64,000 nt of DNA from Thiomicrorhabdus sp. ZW0627 (lineage in GTDB: Bacteria > Pseudomonadota > Gammaproteobacteria > Thiomicrospirales > Thiomicrospiraceae). The notes beneath the pieces were generated by a model, which was given only the letters and a program-made list of their open reading frames with translations, made no database searches and was not told where the DNA came from. The DNA is taken from positions 1,266,259-1,330,258 of the forward strand of contig NZ_JARUQR010000001.1 in NCBI RefSeq assembly GCF_029767005.1. Reading direction: 5' to 3'. This document shows positions 1 to 9,800 of the stretch, piece after piece (position 1 is the stretch's first letter; each line of letters starts with the position of its first letter). The translations under genes were made by a program, and so were the position numbers.

Positions 1-952
1 TCCAACCACCAATCCAGTCGGTTTTTTCATATGCATAAAGGTTGAAAGTCACACGCACGATATCCGACAGATAAGCTCCGGCATTTTGAATCAAAGCCTG
101 TAGCAAAAAGACACTGGAACCTAACACTAAAACCAGCAACATCAACAACACCGCCAGACTCATGTTGAGCTCGGACAAACGACGGATTCCCTTATCCAGC
201 CCCGTAGCAACCGAAACCGCTGCCAAAGCGGTTACAGCCGCAATCAACAACGCCTGGGAAACCACGTCCACCGAAATACCGAACAGGTAATTCAAACCGG
301 TATTCATTTGCAGAACCCCGTACCCTAACGAAGTGGCAATCCCGAATACGGTTCCGATAACAGCAAACACATCAACGGCATGACCGATCGGTCCGAAAAT
401 CTTTTCCCCAATAATCGGATACAAAGCGGAACGGAGAGTCAGTGGCAGACCGTGTCGATAACTGAAAAACGCCAGTATCAAGGCAACGATGGCATAAATC
501 GCCCAGGCATGTAATCCCCAGTGAAAAAATGTGATTCGCATCGCTTCCCTTGCGGCCTCTACGGTTCCGCCGTCCTGAACAGGAGGCGATAAAAAGTGCA
601 TAACCGGTTCGGCCACGCCGAAAAACATCAGACCTATTCCCATACCGGCAGAAAAGAGCATCGAAAACCAAGTGATATTGGTGTAATCCGGCGTCGCATG
701 ATCCGGACCCAGCTTGATTTCTCCATACCTGGAAAGCCCAAGAAACGCGACTGTAATCAAGATAATGGCGACCGTCAGAATATAAAACCAACCTCCGTTA
801 TCGATCAAAGCGCTTTGCAAGCCTTGGAAGGAGTTTTCGGCCTGTTCCGGGAAAAGGGCTGCGTAGACCATCAATAAAATGATAATACCGGAAGAAGTGA
901 AAAACACCGCCGGATTCAATTTCGCGGGTTCTTTCTGTACGATTTCACTCAT
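1..952 (-). CDS. BCCT-family osmolyte transporter (N-terminal part)
   Basis: Sodium- or proton-coupled inner-membrane carrier for glycine betaine, choline or a related trimethylammonium compound. About 317 residues are visible; the C-terminal part lies beyond the left edge. Multiple hydrophobic helices are seen and the family signature GMGIGLMFFGVAEPVMHF sits at about residues 103-120, the stretch that lines the substrate path in BetT/BetP-type carriers. The start is the ATG at 952, preceded by an AAGGTG ribosome binding site. It lies downstream of the porin gene on the same strand with about 100 bases between, so the two may be co-transcribed. Family assignment is firm; the substrate cannot be told from this part. 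Confidence 0.9.
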   Translation of the reverse strand, partial: MSEIVQKEPAKLNPAVFFTSSGIIILLMVYAALFPEQAENSFQGLQSALIDNGGWFYILTVAIILITVAFLGLSRYGEIKLGPDHATPDYTNITWFSMLFSAGMGIGLMFFGVAEPVMHFLSPPVQDGGTVEAAREAMRITFFHWGLHAWAIYAIVALILAFFSYRHGLPLTLRSALYPIIGEKIFGPIGHAVDVFAVIGTVFGIATSLGYGVLQMNTGLNYLFGISVDVVSQALLIAAVTALAAVSVATGLDKGIRRLSELNMSLAVLLMLLVLVLGSSVFLLQALIQNAGAYLSDIVRVTFNLYAYEKTDWIGGW

Positions 953-986
953 AGAAGCACCTTTGCTTTTTGCATTGGGTAGTGAC

Positions 987-1007
987 AGGGAGACCGATCG
1001 TCTCCCT
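987..1007 (-). terminator. Hairpin between porin and BCCT genes
   Basis: An 8-bp perfect stem (AGGGAGAC / GTCTCCCT) with a 5-base loop lies just downstream of the porin stop codon. No long T-run follows on the minus strand, so it may be a weak terminator or an mRNA-stabilising hairpin that separates the porin from the transporter message. Confidence 0.45.
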
Positions 1008-1050
1008 CATAGATTGCAAGCCGGTTACGGCTCTAAAAAACGGTTTTGAT

Positions 1051-2172
1051 TTAGTAGTACCAGTCCATGGAAAGGTAAACGGCGCTGAACTTATAATCGT
1101 CGCTCACCACATCACCGTAACGATCAATGTAGCCGTTCTGAGTCAGGTATTCGGCATAGATCCAACCTGGACCGTAGTCATAACGGATGCCCGGTGCATA
1201 GGCAGCGACCATACCGTTGTCATTACCCTTGGTAGCTGAATCCGCCCAAGTTGCGTCCAAATAGTAGGTCCAATTTCCGGAGCTACGACCGATCTCGAAT
1301 GCATAACGCATCGTTTCATATTTGCTGGCGATATTGTCCACAGCCACCAAGTCGCTCGGCATCTTACGCCGGGTCTGAATCACTTCGGCGTTCACGAACG
1401 TCGGACCGAACTTACCCTTGTAGTAAAGAACAGCGGCAGAGTGGTCGCCGTCGGATTCATGACGACTGTTCAATTTATCCAATACGTTGCTACGCTCGGC
1501 CGTCAAGTCTTCTAATTTACCCGCTTGCAATGACACACCAACGGTATGATTCGGCACCACATCCATATTCAAATCGGCTACAAACGTACCGACTTTTCGA
1601 TACGTTGTGGACGATCCCCAGTGACGGTTATCGTCAGTCGTATCGGTACTGGTCGCCCACCAGTCGTCCTGTAGGTAATAAGCCAGGTTATAATTCAGCT
1701 TCCCTTTCCGGGCTTCAAGTTTCAGTCCCACATCCATCTGATCACCGTAACCGGCCTGAAACATATCACCCGGCCAGAAATTGGAAGTTTTCCACCCGAA
1801 AGGTACCTGACTTTTACCGATAATCAATTTGTAATCGTCTTCAAAATCAAAACCGATCCACGCTTTGTGTAAAGAAACTTCGTCACCCGTCGAATTATTT
1901 GCGGTATCGGTAAATGAGCCTGGCCCGACACGCAGCTCTGCCGAGTACGACCAATTACCCTGTCCCTTTTCGGCCGCTCCGTCCGCATACAAAATGACCG
2001 CACCATCACCGAACTCACCATTCTTGGTATAGTCATTCCCGGGAAGATTGTCGTTTTCGTTGGCATAGTTATACCAGGCTCCAAGCGTCAGTTGATTTGA
2101 CGCCAAGATCTGAGCTGAAAACAGTGCCGATAAAGCACCGACAAAAACTGTAGAAAAGTGGATAGATTTCAT
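1051..2172 (-). CDS. Outer-membrane porin-like beta-barrel protein
   Basis: Predicted 373-residue outer-membrane protein. It has a clear signal peptide ending near ILASNQ, alternating hydrophobic/polar segments rich in Tyr, Trp and Gly typical of beta-barrel strands, and a C-terminal aromatic end (DWYY) as used for insertion by the BAM complex. The length fits 14-16-stranded porins of the phosphate-selective O/P type, but I cannot assign a substrate. Start at 2172; the next gene on the strand is the BCCT carrier, suggesting a solute-uptake pair. The C-terminal residue is Tyr rather than the commonest Phe, which is acceptable. Confidence 0.75.
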   Translation of the reverse strand: MKSIHFSTVFVGALSALFSAQILASNQLTLGAWYNYANENDNLPGNDYTKNGEFGDGAVILYADGAAEKGQGNWSYSAELRVGPGSFTDTANNSTGDEVSLHKAWIGFDFEDDYKLIIGKSQVPFGWKTSNFWPGDMFQAGYGDQMDVGLKLEARKGKLNYNLAYYLQDDWWATSTDTTDDNRHWGSSTTYRKVGTFVADLNMDVVPNHTVGVSLQAGKLEDLTAERSNVLDKLNSRHESDGDHSAAVLYYKGKFGPTFVNAEVIQTRRKMPSDLVAVDNIASKYETMRYAFEIGRSSGNWTYYLDATWADSATKGNDNGMVAAYAPGIRYDYGPGWIYAEYLTQNGYIDRYGDVVSDDYKFSAVYLSMDWYY

Positions 2173-2324
2173 GAAAAAACGCCTGCCCTAATTTTGGTTA
2201 CTTTTTTCACCATAACAAATCAAAACAGGGGTTTCAAACCGACGGAATGCGGTTTTGAGGCGAGGTAAGCCCTAAAAAATGCCGCCAAGCCGCATAAGCA
2301 CTGACTCTCAAGGAATTGTAAAAT

Positions 2325-3539
2325 TTACGTATTTTTTTTAGAAATTTCGGTCAACAAGGAAACTGCTTGCTGATATTTGGATGAATTCGGAAAGGTCTGT
2401 TGTTGTGAATGGGTGATGACGGTCAACGAATTTTCATCACTTTCAAAGCCCTGATTTTCACCAACGCGGTTGGCGCAAATCATATCGAGACGTTTGCTGT
2501 TCAATTTGGTTCGGGCATAATCCAAAACATTTTCAGTCTCCGCTGCAAACCCAACCACAAACGGTTTATTTTCTTGCTGAGCAACCCAAGCGATGATGTC
2601 CGGATTTTTAACCAATTCAAGGTTCATTTGTTCGGTATCGGCCTGCTTTTTAATTTTCTGTTCCTGAACTTCGGCCGGCCTGAAATCGGCAACCGCCGCC
2701 GCACCGATAAAACAATCCACCACGCCATAATGACTTTGAACAACCTCGAACATCTGGCGGGCAGAACGCACATCAATTCGCTGAACCCTATCCGGCGTGG
2801 CTAATCCGACCGGCCCTGAAACCAAAATCACTTTCGCACCGGCTTCGGCGGCCACTTGAGCGATAGCAAACCCCATCTTACCTGAGCTGCGATTACCGAT
2901 GAAACGCACCGGATCGATGTCTTCGTAAGTAGGTCCTGCGGTAATCAACAATGTTTTCCCTTTCCAGAAACGTTTCAATTCCGAACAGGCCTGTTCGGTT
3001 TCTTTTTTCTGTTTCTGAAAGCTTTCAACCGCTTCGAAAATCGCTTGAGGTTCCGGCATCCGACCTTCGCCAACTTCTCCGCAGGCCTGTTCACCGGAAG
3101 CAGGTTGCAACAACGTAAAACCTCGCTGCTTCAGAACAGATACATTTTCCTGAGTCGCTTCGTTGGCCCACATTAACCGATTCATCGCCGGGGCAATCAT
3201 AATCGGTCGATCGGTCGCCAAGCATAAGGTGGTCAACAAGTCGTCGGCACGGCCCATTCGAAGCTTCGCAAGTGTTTCGGCACTGGCAGGTGCGATGACT
3301 ATCTGATCGGCCCAACGAGCCAATTCGATATGCCCCATCCCCGCTTCCTGATTCGCGTCGAACAGGCTGTCTCGAACCGGGTTGCCGGAAAGCGCCTGAA
3401 AAGACAGTGGCTGAATGAATTCCTGCGCACCGGCGGTCATAACCACCTGCACCTCATACCCCGCCTTAATGAAAAGCCGGGTCAATTCAAGCGACTTGTA
3501 CGCGGCGATTCCGCCGGTCACCCCAAGTAAGATTTTCAT
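2325..3539 (-). CDS. coaBC: Phosphopantothenoylcysteine decarboxylase / phosphopantothenate-cysteine ligase
   Basis: Bifunctional coenzyme A enzyme (Dfp). The ligase half couples 4'-phosphopantothenate to cysteine using CTP and the FMN-binding half decarboxylates the product to 4'-phosphopantetheine. The N-terminal flavoprotein domain shows the expected catalytic residues: His70, Asn120 in the PAMN motif and Cys153 in the [13 protein letters not shown] flap. The C-terminal CoaB domain begins near residue 190 and has GNRSSGKMG at 215-223 and the AAAVADFRP strand. The 404-residue length is normal. Two copies of the CAGGCCTG palindrome lie inside this gene. coaD and the end of coaX are elsewhere in the window, so three CoA steps are represented. 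Confidence 0.97.
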   Translation of the reverse strand: MKILLGVTGGIAAYKSLELTRLFIKAGYEVQVVMTAGAQEFIQPLSFQALSGNPVRDSLFDANQEAGMGHIELARWADQIVIAPASAETLAKLRMGRADDLLTTLCLATDRPIMIAPAMNRLMWANEATQENVSVLKQRGFTLLQPASGEQACGEVGEGRMPEPQAIFEAVESFQKQKKETEQACSELKRFWKGKTLLITAGPTYEDIDPVRFIGNRSSGKMGFAIAQVAAEAGAKVILVSGPVGLATPDRVQRIDVRSARQMFEVVQSHYGVVDCFIGAAAVADFRPAEVQEQKIKKQADTEQMNLELVKNPDIIAWVAQQENKPFVVGFAAETENVLDYARTKLNSKRLDMICANRVGENQGFESDENSLTVITHSQQQTFPNSSKYQQAVSLLTEISKKNT

Positions 3540-3664
3540 ATTGGTTTCATATTCATTCGTTAAACTTGCTCTATGATAACGGTTTTTCTACCCATTTGAC
3601 GGATTTTAAACACCGGTTTTCATGGATGAAAACGTACCATTTAACCCAAGGAAAGAGGTATCTA

Positions 3665-4165
3665 ATGAATCCTTTAAAGTTTAGTCTGGTCACTTACAGT
3701 TTGATTTTTATCGTCTCTTTTCTGGACGTTCTGCTCGACTGGCAGGGCATGGGGCACATGAACACCCACACCTACGTTGAAATCCTGCTCGGACTGTTGG
3801 CGCTTGGTGGGTTTACCCTGATGCTGTACTGGAATATCCAGCAATCGCGAAAGATCAAAACCATGCATGAAACTCTCTCCAACACGGAAAAACAACTCAG
3901 TGAATCGCAACAGCAAGCCCAAAAACTCATGGGAGAGTTTTCGAAAATCATCCAAAACCAGTTTGATGAATGGAGTCTAACCAAAAGCGAAAAAGAGGTC
4001 GGATTGTTATTATTGAAAGGACTCACACTGGATGAAATATCCACGGTACGTGAAACCCGCGAAAAAACCGTTCGCCAACAAGCATCCAATCTATACAAAA
4101 AAGCCGGCTTATCAGGCCGGCATGAGTTAGTGGCTTATTTTTTCGAGGAACTTCTGGTTTATTAA
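3665..4165 (+). CDS. Membrane-tethered LuxR-type HTH regulator
   Basis: Predicted 166-residue regulator. Two transmembrane helices occupy roughly residues 8-26 and 37-56, followed by a coiled-coil linker (about 60-95) and a C-terminal LuxR/GerE-like helix-turn-helix (about 102-160, with LTKSEKEVGLLLLKGLTLDEIS). I chose the ATG at 3665 because a good AGGAAAGAGG ribosome binding site precedes it; an upstream in-frame start at 3566 lacks one. This architecture resembles inner-membrane one-component regulators with no receiver domain. It is convergent with fccB (about 20 bases between stops) and could respond to an envelope signal, but its targets are unknown. Confidence 0.75.
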   Translation: MNPLKFSLVTYSLIFIVSFLDVLLDWQGMGHMNTHTYVEILLGLLALGGFTLMLYWNIQQSRKIKTMHETLSNTEKQLSESQQQAQKLMGEFSKIIQNQFDEWSLTKSEKEVGLLLLKGLTLDEISTVRETREKTVRQQASNLYKKAGLSGRHELVAYFFEELLVY

Positions 4166-4185
4166 GCGCCTCTCTTTATCGTGCC

Positions 4186-5448
4186 TTAGGAGAAGGTATC
4201 GGCAAACAGGTTGCCCGACCAGTTAAACATCTGCGAATAATTTTCAGTACTCGGCGCACCAGCGGCCGGATAACCTGCATCGGCAACCAACTGCATCTTT
4301 CCAGTTTCTGAATTGTATTCATAGACGGCGGTCAGCCAAGAAGCATGGGTTGACGAAACTGGGCTATAGCAGGCCGTGTTGGTTTTAGGTGCCGTGTTTA
4401 AAGCGACATTGTTCAAAGAACGTAACACCGCATCCGCACAAATTTTCGCCTGAGAATTCCCCATATGACCGGATTTAGGTTGACCGGTTGCTTGAGAATC
4501 GCCAATAACATGAATATTCTGAGCCAACGTCGATTCGTAACTCAACGGGTTCACGGGTGCCCAGTTACCCGAATTCAAACCGGCGTCAAAAACAATCTTG
4601 GCAGCTTTCTGATTAGGTATCACATTCAGTACATTCGCACTTAACGTCTGCGCGCCCCCGCCGTTTTCAGTGAACGTGATGCTGCGGGCATCCGAATCGA
4701 CGCTCGCAATCGAAATGTTCGGACGGTAATTCACACCATATTCCGTAAATTTCGCTCCGAATGTATCCGCTTCAACCGTAATAGCGGCGTTAGCATCCAA
4801 AACCGTCACCTGACAATTCGCAAAACCTTTCGTATTTTTCAAATAATCGGCGACCACACACGCTCTCTCATAAGGCCCCGGAGGACAACGGTATGGTGAA
4901 GCCGGAACGGTCATCACGAAATGATCCCCATCCACCATGGCATCGATCTGGTCCTTAAGCAAATTGGTCTGCGCGCCCGCTTTCCATGCATGAGGAACCT
5001 TTTCGAAATCCAACCCTGGAATATCAACAAAATCCATTCCGCCAGCCAGAATCAAACGGTCGTAATTCAGAACGGTTCCACTATGCAGTGTCACGGTCTG
5101 ATTGGTTTTATCTACGGTATTTAAAGTGTCATGCACGATATTGATTCCATAGACCGTACTATGAGTGACGTAATTGAAACTCAAGTCCGAAGTGGTTTTC
5201 TGATGATTTAACACCAGATTGCTCAGGATCGGAGAAACATAAGTGGTATTGGCCTCAATCAGAGTCACCTCGACACTGGTCCCCCCCCACATTTTCAGAT
5301 ACTTGGCAGCCGTTGCACCGGCGAAACCACCACCGACTACGACAACGTGAGGTAAGGTCGCCGCATTCAAAACACCCGGCATGAGAGCCGCCGCCGAACC
5401 GATCCCCAACGCTTTCAACAAAGTTCTACGTGATAAAGTGTTACTCAT
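4186..5448 (-). CDS. fccB: Flavocytochrome c sulfide dehydrogenase, flavoprotein subunit
   Basis: Periplasmic FAD subunit of flavocytochrome c (FCSD), which oxidises sulfide to sulfur/polysulfide and passes electrons to a cytochrome c subunit. The 420-residue precursor has a twin-arginine leader (SRRTLLKALG, Arg7-Arg8), an FAD-binding VVVGGGFAGATAAKYLK fold start after cleavage, a Cys in SPYRCPPGPYERACVVADYL and a second Cys in TNTACYSPVSS; the family uses such a Cys pair as the redox disulfide at the flavin. The C-terminal part matches the FCSD flavin-binding extension. It begins 3 bases after the stop of the cytochrome gene, a tight operon. Confidence 0.93.
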   Translation of the reverse strand: MSNTLSRRTLLKALGIGSAAALMPGVLNAATLPHVVVVGGGFAGATAAKYLKMWGGTSVEVTLIEANTTYVSPILSNLVLNHQKTTSDLSFNYVTHSTVYGINIVHDTLNTVDKTNQTVTLHSGTVLNYDRLILAGGMDFVDIPGLDFEKVPHAWKAGAQTNLLKDQIDAMVDGDHFVMTVPASPYRCPPGPYERACVVADYLKNTKGFANCQVTVLDANAAITVEADTFGAKFTEYGVNYRPNISIASVDSDARSITFTENGGGAQTLSANVLNVIPNQKAAKIVFDAGLNSGNWAPVNPLSYESTLAQNIHVIGDSQATGQPKSGHMGNSQAKICADAVLRSLNNVALNTAPKTNTACYSPVSSTHASWLTAVYEYNSETGKMQLVADAGYPAAGAPSTENYSQMFNWSGNLFADTFS

Positions 5449-5451
5449 AAC

Positions 5452-6519
5452 TTATTCCTCCTCACTCTCGCTGCCCGGTTGGGTAGCGAACCACTCGGCT
5501 AAAGCCCGAATTTCAGCGTCACTATAACCATGGGCTTGAGCCTGCATAATAGGCGCTTCTTCTCCGGCCTTGATCTCAAGCATCTCTTCAACCAATTCAG
5601 AAGCCGACTCTCCCGCCAAGCTATCCCAACTATTGACCGAGTGGCCATTGGTTCCGTGGCATTGTGCGCACTGAGATGCAAGCAAGCGTCCTACTGAAGC
5701 GGTGTACGCGCTAACCGGCGTGTAAACCGTAGAACTCGAACTTGTTTCATTATCATCGTCATGATCACTATCTTCCGAATCCGGCGTACCATCATTGTCA
5801 TCGTCACTGTCGACATCGTCGGTTAAGCCATCGTTGTCGTCATCGCGATCATAAAGGTCATCAATACCATCGCCGTCCGAATCCGAATTATCGGCTTCTT
5901 CAGAATCCGGAATGCCGTCGTTGTCGTCATCCGAATCTTCCTGATTGTATTCGCCGTCGTTGTCGTCATCTTCATAAATATTAGGAATGCCGTCGCGATC
6001 ATCATCCAAAGGATCTAACGACAACTCCAGTATCGCCACGCCATCCGGGATAACTGGTGAAATCCTCAAAGGGGTATCTGTAACGCCATCTCCGTTACTA
6101 TCGACGATATCACTCAAATTCAGAGCCAGAGGCACATATCCTAGCGCGAATTCGACACTCGTATTAATTACGCCACTGGCCACAGTGCCGGATTCAATTT
6201 CAATCGGAGTGACGATTCGGTTAACCGGGTCGTTCTCGTTCGTTGTCATCACCAAATGACAATCAACACCGGCAGGCACCGTTAAACTAAACGGGTGCTG
6301 ACTCGTTCCGTCATCGGTTGAATTCACTGTGTAATAACTGCCGTCCGCGCAAAACGCTTCAATTTTGGTACCGGGAACCGTACCGCTGATCACTGCGCTG
6401 CTGGTTGTCGTATCAGACGAGGTAATAGAGGTCGATGAAGACGAACCGCCTCCGCAAGACGCCAGCAATAAAGCGGCTGACACCCCCGACAATAAGAAGG
6501 GAATTTTATGGTATCTCAT
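5452..6519 (-). CDS. Lipoprotein cytochrome c with thrombospondin-3-type calcium repeats (FccA-like partner)
   Basis: Predicted 355-residue surface or periplasmic lipoprotein that is probably the electron acceptor of the FccB subunit encoded immediately downstream. It has a lipobox (LLLASC, Cys22) and a Ser-rich linker. Residues 40-165 resemble a beta-sandwich. Residues about 170-258 are extremely Asp-rich, with repeats of the DDDNDGIPDSED type seen in thrombospondin type 3 calcium-binding repeats. A C-terminal class I cytochrome c domain has CAQCH at 284-288 and a likely Met ligand in PIMQAQ near 332. ATG 6519 is chosen for its GAGGAG ribosome binding site and the lipoprotein leader. Ordinary FccA proteins are short soluble mono- or diheme cytochromes, so the anchor and repeats are unusual. 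Confidence 0.8.
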   Translation of the reverse strand: MRYHKIPFLLSGVSAALLLASCGGGSSSSTSITSSDTTTSSAVISGTVPGTKIEAFCADGSYYTVNSTDDGTSQHPFSLTVPAGVDCHLVMTTNENDPVNRIVTPIEIESGTVASGVINTSVEFALGYVPLALNLSDIVDSNGDGVTDTPLRISPVIPDGVAILELSLDPLDDDRDGIPNIYEDDDNDGEYNQEDSDDDNDGIPDSEEADNSDSDGDGIDDLYDRDDDNDGLTDDVDSDDDNDGTPDSEDSDHDDDNETSSSSTVYTPVSAYTASVGRLLASQCAQCHGTNGHSVNSWDSLAGESASELVEEMLEIKAGEEAPIMQAQAHGYSDAEIRALAEWFATQPGSESEEE

Positions 6520-6827
6520 GACGCACTCCTCAACAAAGTGACTGGAAACTGGTCGGAGAAAATACCGCTCTCCAGACCGACTAAAGTATGACCTTATTAT
6601 ATGTAAGGTGTACATTATCACCAGTGGGCATATGTCCCGTTAGACACATGCCTTACGACCCTTTCACCCACGTACATTCACCCGAAACCGGCTGGTTAAG
6701 TGCGTTCTTGGCATCGCTCACCTAGATTTAAAGCAAAAAGCGGATAAATTTTGTACCTTTCAGGCACGGTTTCAGGTACGCTTTTACTTAATATCCCTAC
6801 TTCCAATGCCAAATATCGGAACCTTTT
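6520..6827. promoter_or_regulatory. Divergent intergenic region between fcc operon and mscK-like gene
   Basis: This 308-base gap separates two divergent genes. On the minus strand a consensus -10 TATAAT is read at 6601-6596, without a good -35. An inverted repeat ATGTA-N5-TACAT (6601-6615) directly abuts and overlaps this -10, as expected for an operator. The right half (6616-6827) contains no recognisable gene; no clear mscK promoter could be named. Confidence 0.4.
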
Positions 6828-9800
6828 ATGAGTTTGAAGGCCATGAGCGCACTTAAATCGATTTTGTTTCTGGTTACTGCCTGGTTGCTTTACATGCCAT
6901 CAATGGTTTCCGCCGCTCAGGAGCCTGTTACAACACAAAGCATCGCGCAAATAACGGCCGGTGACCTGGAACAGTTGGATCAAGAACTAAACCTTGCCGA
7001 TCAAATCAATGAGGACGACAAAAAAAACCTATCTCTGCAAATCGACAAAGCCAACAACTGGTTGGTCGAGTCGCAAAAATATCGGCAAAACCTCAAATTA
7101 TTGCAGCAGCAAGTCGAAAAGGCTAAACCTCGAATTACAGAGCTGAAAAACCTGCAAAAAAAGTTGGATGAACAAATTAAAAGCGGTGAACAACCACAAA
7201 CCGCAACCTTAAACAATCAACAGTTGAACGACGCTTTAAATGAAGCGGATCTCTCATTACAGCAGGCCAGTAACAACTATCTGAATTGGGATCAGGAATT
7301 GGGGCAATATCTGCCTTTGGCTACCGACGGCATTAGCCAAAAAAGTGAAATCGAAAAAAACCTTGCCCAAATACAGGAAAACCTGAAATCCACACCTTCC
7401 GGCACAACAGCCGACATAAAATCCCAGGTACAGACTGTCGCCCTTAAATCTCGCCAACAGATGTTGGAAGCCAATCTCAAATTACTCAATTACAAACTGG
7501 ATCATTTAGGCACCCTAACCGAGCTGGCCCAAACCGAACGGGATTACTGGTCCGCCAAGAAAAAGTGGCTGTCTCAAACGGTAGATGCGCTACAGTCCCA
7601 GCTACAAAGCGTCAAAGTCAGCAAAGCTGAACAAGCGTTAAAAAAGGCCATTCAGGATCAAGTCGACCCGAACAGTCCACTCTTCCCGTTACAGGCGAAA
7701 ATCATCCATATCCAACACGACAAGACCGAATTGATCCGCCAGGAAAAAATGGTCAACCAAAAAATCGCCGTCACCACGGAAGCCATTAACTCGCTGAAAG
7801 CGCACTTTGCCCGTGATAAACAGATTGTGGAATTGGAAGGTTCACGAGAAATCGTTGCCCAGGTTCTTCACAAAAGACTGGAAACCATTTCGTCAATCGA
7901 TGTCAGTTCAAAACTTGCGCTGAAGATAAAGGATCAACTGAACAAAGCGGTACTCGGTCAACTACTGTTGAGTGATCAAATTCGTGAAGCGGAAAACAAG
8001 ATTCATTCTAACCTGTCAAAACTGTTGGAGGAGTCAGACGACAAAAAACGCTCTCCCGAAGAAAACAAACAACTGGAGGAACAGGCCAACCTACTCTATG
8101 AGCACTACATTCAAGCGGCAAAAGAGTTGCAAAACCTCTATCCGGACTTCATCAGCAAAATGTCCGAACTCAACTCGGTCTACACGCAACAAAAGGATGA
8201 AGTTCAAGCTTACACCCGATTCCTCAACGATCATCTTCTATGGTTGCCAAACATCGGCATGAGCAGCTTGCTTTCCTGGCAGGCCTTTACCGAAAGCGCA
8301 AATTGGTTTCTTTCTTTCGAAAACTACCAAGCCTTGATAAAAGACATCGCTGATGTCTTTGCCAAAGAAAAACAATGGTTCGCCGTATGGCTTTTGATCA
8401 TTGGACTATTGATATTGGCACGAAAACACTTCATACGTGGTTTGAGTAGAACCTCGGCACAAGTCATTTCAGTTAGAACCGATTCGTTCCTCTACACCTT
8501 GCAAGCCCTGGTCTACACCTTCGGGCTCAGCCTGCTAATTCCGCTCAGCCTTCTGGGAAGCGGCTTGTTACTGGATTTGGCTGATTCACCAGCCCCTTAC
8601 ACGCAAGGCATCGCCAAAGGGCTAATTGATGCAGGGATACTGGTTTTTGCCTTGAGAAGCCTTCAGCAGATCTGCCGTCCCGACGGCATCGCGGAACGCC
8701 ATTTCCGTTGGCACAAAAGCGTTAGAGACGCCTTGAACAAGGAACTGAATTGGGCCACGCCTGTCGGTGCATTGCTCGCCTTGATCATCGACATCAATAC
8801 CTATGCAGACACCGCAACCGATCAACAAATGGTAGGCCGCCTTGCCTTCATCGTATTAATGGTGGCGTTCGCAATATTAATTTACCGTCTGTGGTCGTCA
8901 CGAAGCCAGATCATGACCAGTTTCGCCAAACGCACCAAAATCCGTAAATGGCAACAACTCCACTTCATCTGGTTCCCGTTACTGCTTGCGATTCCGGTAT
9001 TCCTGATCTGGGTCTCCCTTTCAGGTTACTACTACTCCTCGCTGGTCATCGCGGAAAGGATCAACTGGACTCTGGCATGGATACTGATAGTCTACATCCT
9101 TCGCGAATTGCTGCTTCGCAGCCTGTACTTGTCAGAACGAAAAATGCGCTACGCGGAACGCCTGCAAAAATACCAGGTTCAGCATGTGGAACAGAGCGGT
9201 GAAGAAGCAGAGGCGCCTCCTGTTGAACAGCCGGTCAACGAAGACGTCGACTTCGATTACGACAAACTCAGCAACCAAGCACGTCAGGCCTTGAATCTGG
9301 GATATCTGGTGGCCTTCCTGTTTGGAATCTGGCTGCTTTGGAGTGATGTCCTACTGGCCCTGAACCTGATCAATGACAGCACCTTGTCACTGACCAAGTC
9401 ACAAGTCGTGGACGGAGTGGTACAGCAAGTTCCGCTTACCCTGGGCGATCTCACCCTGGGAATCGCTCTGGGTGCAGTGACCCTGTTACTTTCCAAAGAC
9501 CTACCAGGCCTGCTGGAATTCACGCTACTGAAACATTTACCAATCAGTAGTGCCGCACGCTACGCGACGACATCGCTGATTCAGTACGTCATCGCCATCA
9601 TCGGTGTGGTCATGATCTTCCGCGCTTTGGGGATTGAATGGTCTAACATTCAGTGGCTGGTTGCCGCCTTGTCGGTTGGGCTCGGGTTCGGCTTGCAGGA
9701 AATTGTCGCCAACTTCATCAGCGGAATTATTCTATTGTTCGAACAACCCATGAGAGTCGGTGACATCGTCACCGTCGACGGCGTTTCCGGAAAGGTATCG

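Noticed and set aside
5740-6010. Repetitive GTC/ATC-rich DNA that looks like a tandem repeat or CRISPR-like array
   Set aside because: It is the coding sequence of the Asp-rich calcium-binding repeats; the period is short and irregular and there are no spacers.
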